Shown here in pieces: positions 7,179-14,469 of a stretch of 64,000 bases of DNA. The position numbers were made by a program, and so were the translations under genes. Source of the DNA: Iningainema tapete BLCC-T55 (lineage in GTDB: Bacteria; Cyanobacteriota; Cyanobacteriia; Cyanobacteriales; Nostocaceae); the NCBI RefSeq assembly GCF_014698965.1, contig NZ_JACXAE010000050.1, forward strand, positions 1 to 64,000, written 5' to 3'. Numbering within the stretch: the stretch's first letter is position 1; each line of letters starts with the position of its first letter. The notes below the pieces were generated by a model, which was given only the letters and a program-made list of their open reading frames with translations, was not told where the DNA came from and did no database searches.

Positions 7179-7190
7179 GATGACCATTAA
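7056..7190 (+). CDS. Small single-span membrane protein, 44 aa
   Basis: The ATG overlaps the preceding stop (ATGA). The N-terminal 22 residues are hydrophobic (VFWSLLLATTLCTIAIRLHL) and form one membrane span; a short polar tail rich in Gln follows. Coupling to the HTH gene supports reality. Function unknown. Confidence 0.5.
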   Translation: MIAINVFWSLLLATTLCTIAIRLHLATGRALQHTTLQKVLQDDH

Positions 7191-7363
7191 CTAACGAACA
7201 AACTGCAAAAATCTTTGCTGCTAATTGTGTATGCGGTAAGAATTTAGCTACAGAGTATGACGAATGCATTGAAAAAGCTAAAGCCGGATTAGCCGATGGC
7301 AAGCCTTTTGAGCAAGTAAGAGAAGAAATCAAAGCCGACCTTCGAGCGAAGTATGGGAGATAA
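7187..7363 (+). pseudogene. 58-codon coding-like frame lacking a start codon
   Basis: After an in-frame TGA at 7181-7183 the frame runs to TAA at 7361-7363 and reads as a well-formed soluble peptide (TNEQTAKIFAANCVCGKNLA, YDECIEKAKAGLADGKPFEQ, VREEIKADLRAKYGR) with no ATG, GTG or TTG at its beginning. An out-of-frame ATGACC at 7180 would enter this frame if one base were removed, so a single-base insertion has probably broken the start. Confidence 0.4.
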
Positions 7364-7368
7364 AAGTT

Positions 7369-7749
7369 ATGCGTGATTTTGAAGAAGGCGAATATCTAGT
7401 TTGTCAGTCCTACCCATCTCCAAAATCCTTAAAGATGTTGAGCATCCAGTACAGAGGAAGCGACTACGATAACACTTTCCAAGAAGCTAGTAGTAGCGCT
7501 GATCTTGAGAATATGGGGAGAGATTACAGTGTTTGTAGCGTGTGTAAAGTGATCAATGGAGAGATTTACAAGTTAGACATTTTTCAAAAAGTGCAGGGCA
7601 AGTTGATTGAACCTGATGAAGACGAAGAATTATTCGACCTAACTGAAGAAGACGAACTCATTGCACAATATGGACGTTCAAACTTAGAGTTTGTGCGTGA
7701 CCAAGAATGGGTTAGCGATGATTTAGAACGTTACTTAGGCAAGCTATGA
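7369..7749 (+). CDS. Hypothetical acidic protein, 126 aa
   Basis: Soluble; the N-terminus is MRDFEEGEYLVCQSYPSP and there is a single C-x-x-C (CSVCKV) near residue 57. The C-terminal third is strongly acidic (PDEDEELFDLTEEDELIAQ). It is coupled by ATGA (7746-7749) to the following membrane peptide. Family not recognised. Confidence 0.6.
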   Translation: MRDFEEGEYLVCQSYPSPKSLKMLSIQYRGSDYDNTFQEASSSADLENMGRDYSVCSVCKVINGEIYKLDIFQKVQGKLIEPDEDEELFDLTEEDELIAQYGRSNLEFVRDQEWVSDDLERYLGKL

Positions 7750-7907
7750 ATGACTCTGACCCAATCACGAGCGCGATCGCCACCTTAATAATGTGCATCG
7801 GCTTGGCGATACTCTTACCTTTCTTAGTGAAAGTTTCACCCGGCTTTCAATTAAGAATTGAATTGGATGTAAGCGGCAATCATGGTATCGAAAGCTACTC
7901 GCGGTAG
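7746..7907 (+). CDS. Small single-span membrane protein, 53 aa
   Basis: It starts at the ATG overlapping the previous stop. Residues 8-30 (TSAIATLIMCIGLAILLPFL) are a membrane span, followed by a short polar C-terminus. Like the 44-aa peptide it directly follows a soluble gene with a 4-base overlap, so the operon seems to alternate soluble and tiny membrane partners. Confidence 0.5.
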   Translation: MNDSDPITSAIATLIMCIGLAILLPFLVKVSPGFQLRIELDVSGNHGIESYSR

Positions 7908-8061
7908 CTCCCGCAAAATTTACCGCAAAACTTACCGCAATCGGTGACCGCAGTTTCCCGCACCTTAATTGAATAAAGCTTTGCGGTAAATGCGGTAAAA
8001 AGAGAACCAACTGAAAACACGTAGATAAAAGTTGACACTGTAGCAGTTCGAGGACACCGTA
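7908..8061. repeat. Phased CCGCA repeats, iteron- or operator-like
   Basis: Copies of [A/C]CCGCA start near 7910, 7922, 7934, 7947 and 7957, about one helical turn apart (10-13 bases). Two inverted copies (TTGCGGTAAA, TGCGGTAAA) lie at 7981-7999. The array fills the only sizeable gap in this operon, directly upstream of the gene at 8062. This is the layout of a multi-site operator or of origin iterons. Confidence 0.5.
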
Positions 8062-8736
8062 ATGGAATTTGAAAAGCTAGGCAACAATGACCCTCAAAAA
8101 CTAACAGCAATCAACGGTAAGAAAGGGAATGGATTTACTACTAACCCTAAGCAAATGGGCAGCCAAGCGCTATTACCGGAAGCACAAACAATGCTACAAG
8201 GCTTGTTTGAATCTAACGGCTTAAAGTGGGAGCCAATAAATATGGCAGATCCGAAGTTCAAAGACAAAGTAGTTGCTGCTAACAAAGTGGCTGAAGTTGT
8301 CAGAACAAACACTGCTGCCTTACCTCAAATGCTTAAAAACGTTGCCATGCTTATGCAAGGGCAAGTTAAGCTTGCTGAATTTTATGCAGCTTCCACACAA
8401 ATAGTAGTTGACGGTAAGAAGTGCATTGATAGAGCTACTGCCAATGCTTTCCTAGCTTTAGCCGACTATCAACGGTATGGTCAATCCTTATCCCAGAAGG
8501 TTGATCGTAAAATCAAGGCATTGGATGCCAAGTATGAATTGATAGGGGAACTAGGAGAAGGTAAGCTACAAACCAGTTTGAAGCTGATCGAGGCACAAAA
8601 GCAAGCGGGCGAACAACGCCTTGAGGCAACAGAAGACTTACAGAAAAAGCGCCAAGACTTGCTAGCCGCTACTGCCATCAAGAGACAAAAAGACAAAGAA
8701 TACATTCGCTTGGGGCATCTAGCTACTGCTAAGTAA
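8062..8736 (+). CDS. Hypothetical protein with C-terminal coiled coil, 224 aa
   Basis: Soluble, no signal peptide. The N-terminus is polar (GNNDPQKLTAINGKKGNG), the middle is Ala/Leu/Val-rich helical, and residues 150-220 form a Lys/Glu/Gln/Ala coiled coil (KLIEAQKQAGEQRLEATEDL, QKKRQDLLAATAIKRQKDKE). It opens the second half of the run. No enzyme motif seen; a structural or DNA-organising role is possible. Confidence 0.6.
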   Translation: MEFEKLGNNDPQKLTAINGKKGNGFTTNPKQMGSQALLPEAQTMLQGLFESNGLKWEPINMADPKFKDKVVAANKVAEVVRTNTAALPQMLKNVAMLMQGQVKLAEFYAASTQIVVDGKKCIDRATANAFLALADYQRYGQSLSQKVDRKIKALDAKYELIGELGEGKLQTSLKLIEAQKQAGEQRLEATEDLQKKRQDLLAATAIKRQKDKEYIRLGHLATAK

Positions 8737-8742
8737 AGAACC

Positions 8743-8763
8743 GAGGGGTTAAATTAACCCCTC
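8743..8763. promoter_or_regulatory. 21-bp perfect palindrome between two genes
   Basis: GAGGGGTTAA, one A, then TTAACCCCTC. There is no T-tract, so it is either an operator or a stable mRNA hairpin; its GAGGGG arm sits where the ribosome-binding site of the following gene (start 8772) would lie, so folding would sequester it. Confidence 0.5.
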
Positions 8764-8771
8764 CAAAACAT

Positions 8772-9146
8772 ATGCAACAAACAGAAATTACACCCAAACC
8801 TAGTGGCAAGAGTACCAAGTTTTATTTGCATTTGGCTAACTGGTCAGAGTTCTTTACTTGGTTTTCTATTGGAATAGCAGTATCGTTTCTTTGTCAGCTA
8901 GTACCAAAATTTTTTCTGTTGTATCCACTAGGATTTGTATTCGCTATTGGTTACTTTATTGTTAGTTTTTCAACAAACAAACAAGGTAATTTACTACGAA
9001 TACTAGCAGTAATTAGCTCTTTAATTGGATTCTGGAATGTCTTTTATCTATATCGTGACAGCATTACTACCGCCGTAACTATCATTACAGTGCTGTTAGC
9101 AATGGGAGGTGCATTTGTATGGTACAATTTTCACTCAGAGAGATAG
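8772..9146 (+). CDS. Membrane protein with four predicted spans, 124 aa
   Basis: A polar 25-residue N-terminus precedes hydrophobic segments at about 30-50, 52-68, 77-92 and 101-120 (FFTWFSIGIAVSFLCQL, LLYPLGFVFAIGYFIVSF, ILAVISSLIGFWNVFYL, AVTIITVLLAMGGAFVW). The end overlaps the next start by 28 bases in another frame, so the pair is coupled. Family unknown. Confidence 0.6.
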   Translation: MQQTEITPKPSGKSTKFYLHLANWSEFFTWFSIGIAVSFLCQLVPKFFLLYPLGFVFAIGYFIVSFSTNKQGNLLRILAVISSLIGFWNVFYLYRDSITTAVTIITVLLAMGGAFVWYNFHSER

Positions 9147-9895
9147 CAGCAAGTAGTTTCGGATTAGGAATAATAGGATTATCTGTTGCTATTCCTGGTT
9201 ATTTAAGCGATTGGAATGAGTATTTGTTGTGTACGTCTATTGCTGGTTTTAAGTCTTGTACTCACAGGGCGTATTCATTTCAGGAGCCTCAACCACCTGG
9301 AATTGAACCGATAAAGCGATACTTTGCTGAACCACTAACCAAGGCGCTAGGCATTGGTTTCGCCGTCATAGCATTTCCCATTGCTGGGTATGCATCTCGC
9401 GAAATGGCAGAGAGTAAAGAGTTCAATGAAACAGTTGAGGCTGTTGATAAAATAGCAGCGCTTGATGAACATGTACAGCAACGCACTATCGACAACAAAA
9501 TAAATGCAGATGCATATGAGGCAATGAAGTCTTACGAGTTAGCAGATGCTGTTGACAGGTTTAGAGAAACCTTTCGACAAGAAATCACCGTTGACGATAT
9601 CGAAGCACAACTTGAAGCCGAACAGCAACGATTACAGCAAGTTCAAAACTACAAAGCTTTAGAATTTCAAGTGGAAAAGCAACAGCGTCAATGGTCACCA
9701 GAAGCGCAAAACTTTTACGCTTGGTTAATGAGTCGTCCAGAACTACCTGATATCTTAAATTCTGATTGGCTTGGAAAGCAAAGCTTCGACGGCAAGAAGC
9801 TTAACAAAGAACAATGGATACCTCTTGTTGAGCAGATTGTTGCTGAGGGATTGGCACAATGGATCGATGCACAAAAAAGTTTTCGGATCAAATGA
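9119..9895 (+). CDS. Membrane-anchored coiled-coil protein, 258 aa
   Basis: Two N-terminal spans (about residues 12-30 and 78-98) enclose an extracytoplasmic loop with two Cys (LCTSIAGFKSCTHR), which could be disulfide-bonded. The rest is a long helical, Glu/Gln-rich region (IEAQLEAEQQRLQQVQ) and a Trp-rich C-terminus. Together with the four-span partner it may form a membrane complex. No known family. Confidence 0.6.
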   Translation: MVQFSLREIAASSFGLGIIGLSVAIPGYLSDWNEYLLCTSIAGFKSCTHRAYSFQEPQPPGIEPIKRYFAEPLTKALGIGFAVIAFPIAGYASREMAESKEFNETVEAVDKIAALDEHVQQRTIDNKINADAYEAMKSYELADAVDRFRETFRQEITVDDIEAQLEAEQQRLQQVQNYKALEFQVEKQQRQWSPEAQNFYAWLMSRPELPDILNSDWLGKQSFDGKKLNKEQWIPLVEQIVAEGLAQWIDAQKSFRIK

Positions 9896-9903
9896 GGTTA
9901 ATT

Positions 9904-10542
9904 ATGACCAAACATGACACTTGGGTAAAGTTAATACCTGATAGCCCTTACCAACCAATCCTGCATTTATTTCCTCACGGCATTCCCATGAGAGATCCCT
10001 TTCCAATGGAGCGTGCGAAGGAAGATGACGAGATCGTCTCTTTATGGATTATTGACCTGGACAGGCTTCTCAGTAGTCAGGCTGTTGCCCTAACTCAAAT
10101 TACAGCACAACACCACAGCGTCAATCCAGAAGAAGTTGCGGCGGAGGCGATCTCCAAAGGTGGCTTCGCGATGAAAAGTGGATGGGTAGCAAGCATGGAA
10201 TGTGGACCAGAAGGAATGCAGCGTACTAAGGAACTAGCAGATTTTTTAGAATCAGCACCACAGCCACTAAGCGAAAGTGCATTCCAAGCATTTTATAATA
10301 ACCAACGCTCACGCTGGATCGACGGCGATGAAGTTCCTACACCATTTCCAGATGATTTTTCTGAAGTAGATCCACGGCTACAAACACCTGAATTAAAGGC
10401 GGCAATGACTAAAAATAAAATCAACAAAATGCTTGCCGGATATTCAGTTTTTGACGTTTTAATGGGAAAGGCAATGACTGATATTTTAAATACTATTGAC
10501 CCAGATAACGAGTACAAATTAGTGGGATTAGATGATGAATGA
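9904..10542 (+). CDS. Hypothetical protein, 212 aa
   Basis: The start at ATG 9904 is preferred (GAGG 6 bases upstream, 8 bases after the previous stop) over an in-frame upstream start at 9859. Soluble and acidic, with DDEIVSLWIIDLDRLLSS in the middle and a helical C-terminus (KINKMLAGYSVFDVLMGKAM). Its stop overlaps the next start by 11 bases. Family not recognised. Confidence 0.55.
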   Translation: MTKHDTWVKLIPDSPYQPILHLFPHGIPMRDPFPMERAKEDDEIVSLWIIDLDRLLSSQAVALTQITAQHHSVNPEEVAAEAISKGGFAMKSGWVASMECGPEGMQRTKELADFLESAPQPLSESAFQAFYNNQRSRWIDGDEVPTPFPDDFSEVDPRLQTPELKAAMTKNKINKMLAGYSVFDVLMGKAMTDILNTIDPDNEYKLVGLDDE

Positions 10543-10771
10543 AATTTTAAAAAACAACAATAATCTCCTACCAGATCCAGATTGGGATTATTACGAAACC
10601 TGGATGAAGTTGGTTGAAGCCAATTGCGAAATCGACCAAGCTCTTGAACTTATAAAAGCAGAAAAAATAGGTAACAGCGATTGCGATTTTCATGCTAACC
10701 AGCATGTACAAAACGCGATTATGGCTTTAGATTCAATCGATTTTGGCATCGATAAAGGTGATTATGACTAG
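10532..10771 (+). CDS. Hypothetical acidic protein, 79 aa; its stop codon lies inside a ribozyme
   Basis: It starts at one of two tandem ATGs (10532, 10535) within the end of the previous gene. Acidic and helical (DWDYYETWMKLVEANCEIDQ, ALELIKAEK). The TAG at 10769-10771 coincides with the bulge of stem I of the hammerhead ribozyme, so translation termination and ribozyme folding must be linked on the same RNA. Confidence 0.55.
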   Translation: MMNEILKNNNNLLPDPDWDYYETWMKLVEANCEIDQALELIKAEKIGNSDCDFHANQHVQNAIMALDSIDFGIDKGDYD

Positions 10772-10886
10772 CGCCTGATGAGCCGGATTAACCCGCCGGC
10801 GAAACGGGTCAAGTTAGCGGTAAAGGGTATGTGCTGTAGGCTGACAGTGGAGGCGATACCACCACACATACTTACCCGTCGCGGTC
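10766..10886 (+). ncRNA. Type I hammerhead self-cleaving ribozyme with long stem III
   Basis: All core elements are present in order. Stem I 5' strand: GAC 10766-10768, bulge TAG, CGC 10772-10774. Core CTGATGA 10775-10781. Stem II: GCCGG 10782-10786 with CCGGC 10796-10800 and a 9-base loop. Core GAAA 10801-10804. Stem III: CGGGT 10805-10809 with ACCCG 10874-10878. A10804 pairs with U10879, and C10880 is the cleavage base (GUC). Stem I 3' strand: GCG 10881-10883 and GTC 10884-10886. Stem III is extended by a second 7-bp helix, GTATGTG 10827-10833 with CACATAC 10865-10871. The bulged stem I opposite a large loop II fits the known tertiary contact of natural hammerheads. Predicted cleavage is between 10880 and 10881. 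I see no core mismatch. Confidence 0.88.
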
Positions 10887-11091
10887 TGGGTCCAAACCAA
10901 ACCGTCAGCTCATAATGTAGCAGTGTAGGGCTTTCAGTGAGAATCAAGCTTTTTTAGCTTTTTCGTTCATTCATAAGCTCAACTGCTATTTAAGGGCTGT
11001 TTCTATTGTGTCTTTAATGCCTTAAGAGTGAAATAAGCTCAACGGCTTTTGGGTGATTCAAAGGCTTGACACTATTAAAAAACACCGAATA
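10887..11091 (+). other. Non-coding leader between ribozyme and transposase
   Basis: It contains a hairpin that uses part of the ribozyme's stem I (CGGTCTGG 10882-10889 with CCAAACCG 10897-10904, one mismatch). GTCAGC (10904-10909) is complementary to GCTGAC in stem III (10840-10845). Two direct copies of ATAAGCTCAAC lie near 10973 and 11033. No open frame of note. IS110-family elements encode a structured guide (bridge) RNA in such a flank, so this stretch is the place to look for one. Confidence 0.45.
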
Positions 11092-12309
11092 ATGCAACAG
11101 AATAACTCAAAAATATTGGGACTTGATGTAAGTAAGTCCTCTGTTTCTGCTTGTTTACTTGAGCAAAAACCAGAAGATCCGCGCCAGTTTTATTATGAGT
11201 GCAAATTTTATTGTTTTACTGCTAACAGTATCGGAATTAAAGCTTTGCTATCGCTCAATCCAGATGTTGCCGTAATTGAACCAACAGGTGTTAACTACAG
11301 TCGGTTGTGGGCAACGCACCTAAGTCGTGCTGGAGTTGATGTAAAATTAGTTGGGCATAAAGAACTAAGGCGTTACCGCGAAAATCAATTAGGCTTGCCT
11401 GACAAAGATGACGACGCCGACGCCCTTGCTCTTGCTTGCTATTACTTTGATTACGCAAATCAAAAGAGACGATTTGTTCAATTTAGAGATGAGCAGACAG
11501 CGCGTATTCGTGAGCTAGTGTTAAGACTTGTGCATTTAAATCGCGTGCAATCTCCTATTATTAACCGATTGAGACAAGACCTGGCGTGGCAATTTCCGGA
11601 AGTAGCCCTAATCAAATCGCAAAGGGGTAAGTCTGGGTGCATTCCGTTACTTTGGGGATGGCTAGCTTCCAAGCGTCCTTCAACGCGGTATGACCGTCTT
11701 TACTCACAAACAATTGGGTTAGGCATTACTAGTGCAGTTAGGTTACATGCTTGCCGAATCTGCGATCTTCAAATAGAAGAGCAAAGTATTGAATTAGAAT
11801 TAACGCAAATACTTGCTGAACCAAAGTTTCGACCGTACCGTAGAGTGTTCAACGAGTTTGGGTTTGGCGATCGTCTCACGGCAATAATTCTCAGTGAAAT
11901 TTACCCGCTGGAGAATTATTTTGGGGAAAACGGTTTACCAGAGGTGAGGGTTAGGAAAGGTAGGAAATCGGGTAAGCCTACCAAACGGCACCTGTCATTG
12001 CGTCGATTCCAAAAAGCTTTGGGGATGGCTCCATCTCAAAATTCATCAGGCGATACTAGCAAAATCAAGGTAGCAGGTGGCTCCGAGTTGTGTCGTAAAG
12101 CCCTTTGGCAATGGGTCTTTACAAGAATTGAGCCAAAAAACTCGCGTCTCAAGAATGAAATTGGTAAAAAACTTGGTAAGCAGCTAGATGACGAAAAAGC
12201 CGCTGGGCGACCACCAAGACTTGTGCGATCGCGCATCGCGGCAAAGGCGTGCAAGCTATTGTTTAAAGAATTGGTAAAAGAACTGGCTAGTTTTAACTTA
12301 AAGGACTAG
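11092..12309 (+). CDS. IS110-family DEDD transposase
   Basis: RuvC-like recombinase of about 405 aa. The N-terminal domain has Asp12 in LGLDVSK, Glu63 in VIEPTG and the DKDDDADALAL cluster (residues 104-114), the DEDD catalytic set. The C-terminal Transposase_20-like domain (FNEFGFGDRLTAIILSEI, MAPSQNSSGDTSK, GGSELCRKALWQW) would supply the serine. IS110 enzymes act with an RNA encoded in the element's flank. I chose the ATG at 11092; a GTG at 11053 is in frame. Inverted repeats are not expected for this family and none were seen. The protein looks intact. Confidence 0.85.
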   Translation: MQQNNSKILGLDVSKSSVSACLLEQKPEDPRQFYYECKFYCFTANSIGIKALLSLNPDVAVIEPTGVNYSRLWATHLSRAGVDVKLVGHKELRRYRENQLGLPDKDDDADALALACYYFDYANQKRRFVQFRDEQTARIRELVLRLVHLNRVQSPIINRLRQDLAWQFPEVALIKSQRGKSGCIPLLWGWLASKRPSTRYDRLYSQTIGLGITSAVRLHACRICDLQIEEQSIELELTQILAEPKFRPYRRVFNEFGFGDRLTAIILSEIYPLENYFGENGLPEVRVRKGRKSGKPTKRHLSLRRFQKALGMAPSQNSSGDTSKIKVAGGSELCRKALWQWVFTRIEPKNSRLKNEIGKKLGKQLDDEKAAGRPPRLVRSRIAAKACKLLFKELVKELASFNLKD

Positions 12310-12355
12310 AGTGAATGGGAACCATTGGAACTAAGTGCAAAATTAGACCGTATTA
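12309..12355 (+). repeat. Leader repeat, copy A (matches 13179-13230)
   Basis: The GGGAACC-AT-GGAACTAAGTGCAAAAT block starting near 12316 is closely matched by the block just before the HlyD-like gene at about 13187. Similarity covers some 40-50 bases with few mismatches and continues to ATCAAAGAG, which aligns with the ATGAAAGAA start of the HlyD-like gene. It is a duplicated upstream region. Confidence 0.55.
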
Positions 12356-12393
12356 TCAAAGAGTTGATAGTTAATAATTCAACCTTAAGACAG

Positions 12394-13149
12394 ATGCGTT
12401 TCCCAAAAATTAGTCTTACCTTCCTCATACTACTATCTGCCGCTATTCCTTTTACTTTTGTGGAAGGAGCATCAATAGGAGCTTTACAGGAGAAGGAGCA
12501 ATTACTAGCATCAAAAATTACAGTTAACCCATTGTTAGCACAGAAACAACAGCCTGAATCTAATCAGAATCAGGCGGAAGATGTATTTGAAGTTAAGTAT
12601 TTGCCGACAGCATCAATGGAACCAACTATACGTAGTTCCACAAACTTAAAGCAGGCAGATTGGATCTTAGTTGATAAATTCGCTTATCGCTCTCAATTAC
12701 CCAAGCGAGGCGATTTGGTTTTATTTGAGCCGACAGAAGAGTTACGACAACAAGAACATAGAGACTTATATATTAAGCGGATTATTGCTTTGCCTGGAGA
12801 ACAGGTTGAACTTAAAAATGGCAAAGTATATATTAACAACCAACTCCTTCAAGAAAACTACTTATCTCCCACACAACTTACATCTGTAGATATTTGCACA
12901 TCAGGACAGCAACCGCCCTTCTTATCTAAGCCGCAAATTATACCATCAAACTCCTATTTAGTATTAGGGGATAATCGTACACAAAGCTATGATGGACGTT
13001 GCTGGGGTGTTGTGGAAAGAAAAAATATCGTCAGTCAAGCTGTCAGAATCGTTATGCCGCCCATGCGTAAACGCGAGTTGGATGAAACGCGAAATAGTCA
13101 GCAACGTCAGAGTGAAAATTTATTTCTCAAACAGATCGGTTTGTTATAA
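12394..13149 (+). CDS. Type I signal peptidase (S26 family)
   Basis: Membrane-anchored serine/lysine protease that removes signal peptides on the periplasmic side. 251 aa from ATG 12394. One N-terminal hydrophobic anchor (SLTFLILLSAAIPFTFVEG), nucleophile Ser74 in SMEPT, general base Lys128 in YIKRIIALPGE, and the LGDNRTQSYDGRCWG box. A TTG at 12325 is in frame, but the anchor sits properly only with the ATG. In an accessory region next to a HlyD-like gene it may process a dedicated substrate, as TraF-type peptidases do in conjugation; that is inference. Its C-terminal 25 residues (QQRQSENLFLKQIGLL) are non-catalytic. Confidence 0.88.
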   Translation: MRFPKISLTFLILLSAAIPFTFVEGASIGALQEKEQLLASKITVNPLLAQKQQPESNQNQAEDVFEVKYLPTASMEPTIRSSTNLKQADWILVDKFAYRSQLPKRGDLVLFEPTEELRQQEHRDLYIKRIIALPGEQVELKNGKVYINNQLLQENYLSPTQLTSVDICTSGQQPPFLSKPQIIPSNSYLVLGDNRTQSYDGRCWGVVERKNIVSQAVRIVMPPMRKRELDETRNSQQRQSENLFLKQIGLL

Positions 13150-13178
13150 ACATTAACGCTTCTATGTGAATACAGTTG

Positions 13179-13230
13179 GTGAGAAGGGGAACTATAGGAA
13201 CTAAGTCCAAAATAAAACAATTTTATGAAA
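13179..13230 (+). repeat. Leader repeat, copy B (matches 12309-12355)
   Basis: The second copy of the GGGGAACTAT-GGAACTAAGTCCAAAAT block, ending at the start codon of the HlyD-like gene. The shared leader suggests duplication of a regulatory region or a common regulator for the two exported-protein genes. Confidence 0.55.
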
Positions 13231-14415
13231 GAATATTTCCATAGTTTTCTCTCCTACTGTAGTATGGGACTAATAGGGTTAAGTCTTTTCGCCCAAACAA
13301 ATATCAACACAAAGCCCGTAAATTCCGAAACACAATCAACTCAGATTTCTACTAAAGTAGCGAAAACAGAATCTAAATCTGAGCCAGAATTGGTGAAAAC
13401 TCCGCTACTTGCCAATCAACCAGTAGTAAAGATTAACCAACCACAACGAACGTTAAGTTTAGCAATCACAGTTGACGATCCTTCATTTCTTAAGGTTCAG
13501 CCAGGGGAAGAAATTACTGTTGGGCAAGTAATTAGCGATAATACCATTGAACGGGATCGCCTCAACAAACAACGTTCAGCAATTGAATTGCAAATCAAAA
13601 ATCTTCAATCAAAAGATATTCCTAAGCCAGTAGTACCAGAAAAACTGTTACCAGCTAAAGTATTGCCAGCTGCTGACTATACGGAGGAGAAAGCTAATAT
13701 AGTCCAGGCACAGATGAAACTAACTCAGGCGCAATTAATTTTAGCGTCACGCACACCTTGACTACGTTGCGACAACCCGGAGCGCAGGGCGGAGGTAGAC
13801 AAAGCTGAGGCTCAGTTACGGCTTAATGCTAAAAAAACCACCGAACAAGAGAAACTCTTGCAGGCAATGAAAGATGGTGGGATGGAGCAACCGATTATTG
13901 AGCATGAGTCTGCTAAGCTAAGTCAGATTGCAGAAGAGCTTGAGCAAGCTAAATCTGGTTTTGAAAGAGAAAAAGCTTCGTTGAACGCTTCAGCAGTAGA
14001 ACAGCAACAGCAGTTGCAACAACTTCAGTTAAATGTACAACTTGCCCAAAAAGATTTAGAGTTGGCAGCTTCAAAGTTAGTAACTGCTAAGTCGAAAAGA
14101 GAGTTGTTGGAGTATGATGCATCTGTTCGAGAAGTAGAGCGGAGGCAACGGGCTGCTCAGTTGCAGCAAGAGTATAGTCGGCAGCAGCTTTCCTATGCTC
14201 AGTCAATTCGCGATCGCGATTATCAACTGGCTCAATTAAATCTTTCTTTAAGCGCGATTGATGACAAATTAAGTCTTATTCCCGTAGTGAAAGCGCCGCG
14301 CAACGGATATATTCGGCGAGTGAAACCCTGGGTGGGTAACAATGGTAAGTATACGACAACTGTTATTATTAGTTCTACTCCTAACAAGTCCGCAAGTAGC
14401 GCTAGCCCAAAATGA
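13225..14415 (+). pseudogene. HlyD-like membrane fusion protein interrupted by an in-frame TGA
   Basis: A single reading frame of 396 codons with one stop, TGA at 13759-13761. The first part (178 aa) has an N-terminal hydrophobic segment and the biotinyl-lipoyl-like start (VQPGEEITVGQVISD). The second part carries a long coiled coil (EAQLRLNAKKTTEQEKLL, ELEQAKSGFEREKASLNAS) and the closing lipoyl/beta-barrel element VKAPRNGYIRRVKPWVGNNG. This is the order of HlyD/EmrA adaptors, which link an inner-membrane transporter to an outer-membrane channel. No transporter gene is adjacent. Because the frame is otherwise intact, the mutation is recent, or the gene gives two fragments, or there is a sequencing error. 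Confidence 0.75.
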
Positions 14416-14469
14416 AAAACGCTCTACTGCGATGGCACTTGTTTTAAATAACTATATGCTGGGAATTTT

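Noticed and set aside
13759-13761. Selenocysteine codon in the HlyD-like gene
   Set aside because: No hairpin of SECIS type follows and HlyD proteins have no redox Cys or Sec at this position; nonsense mutation is simpler.
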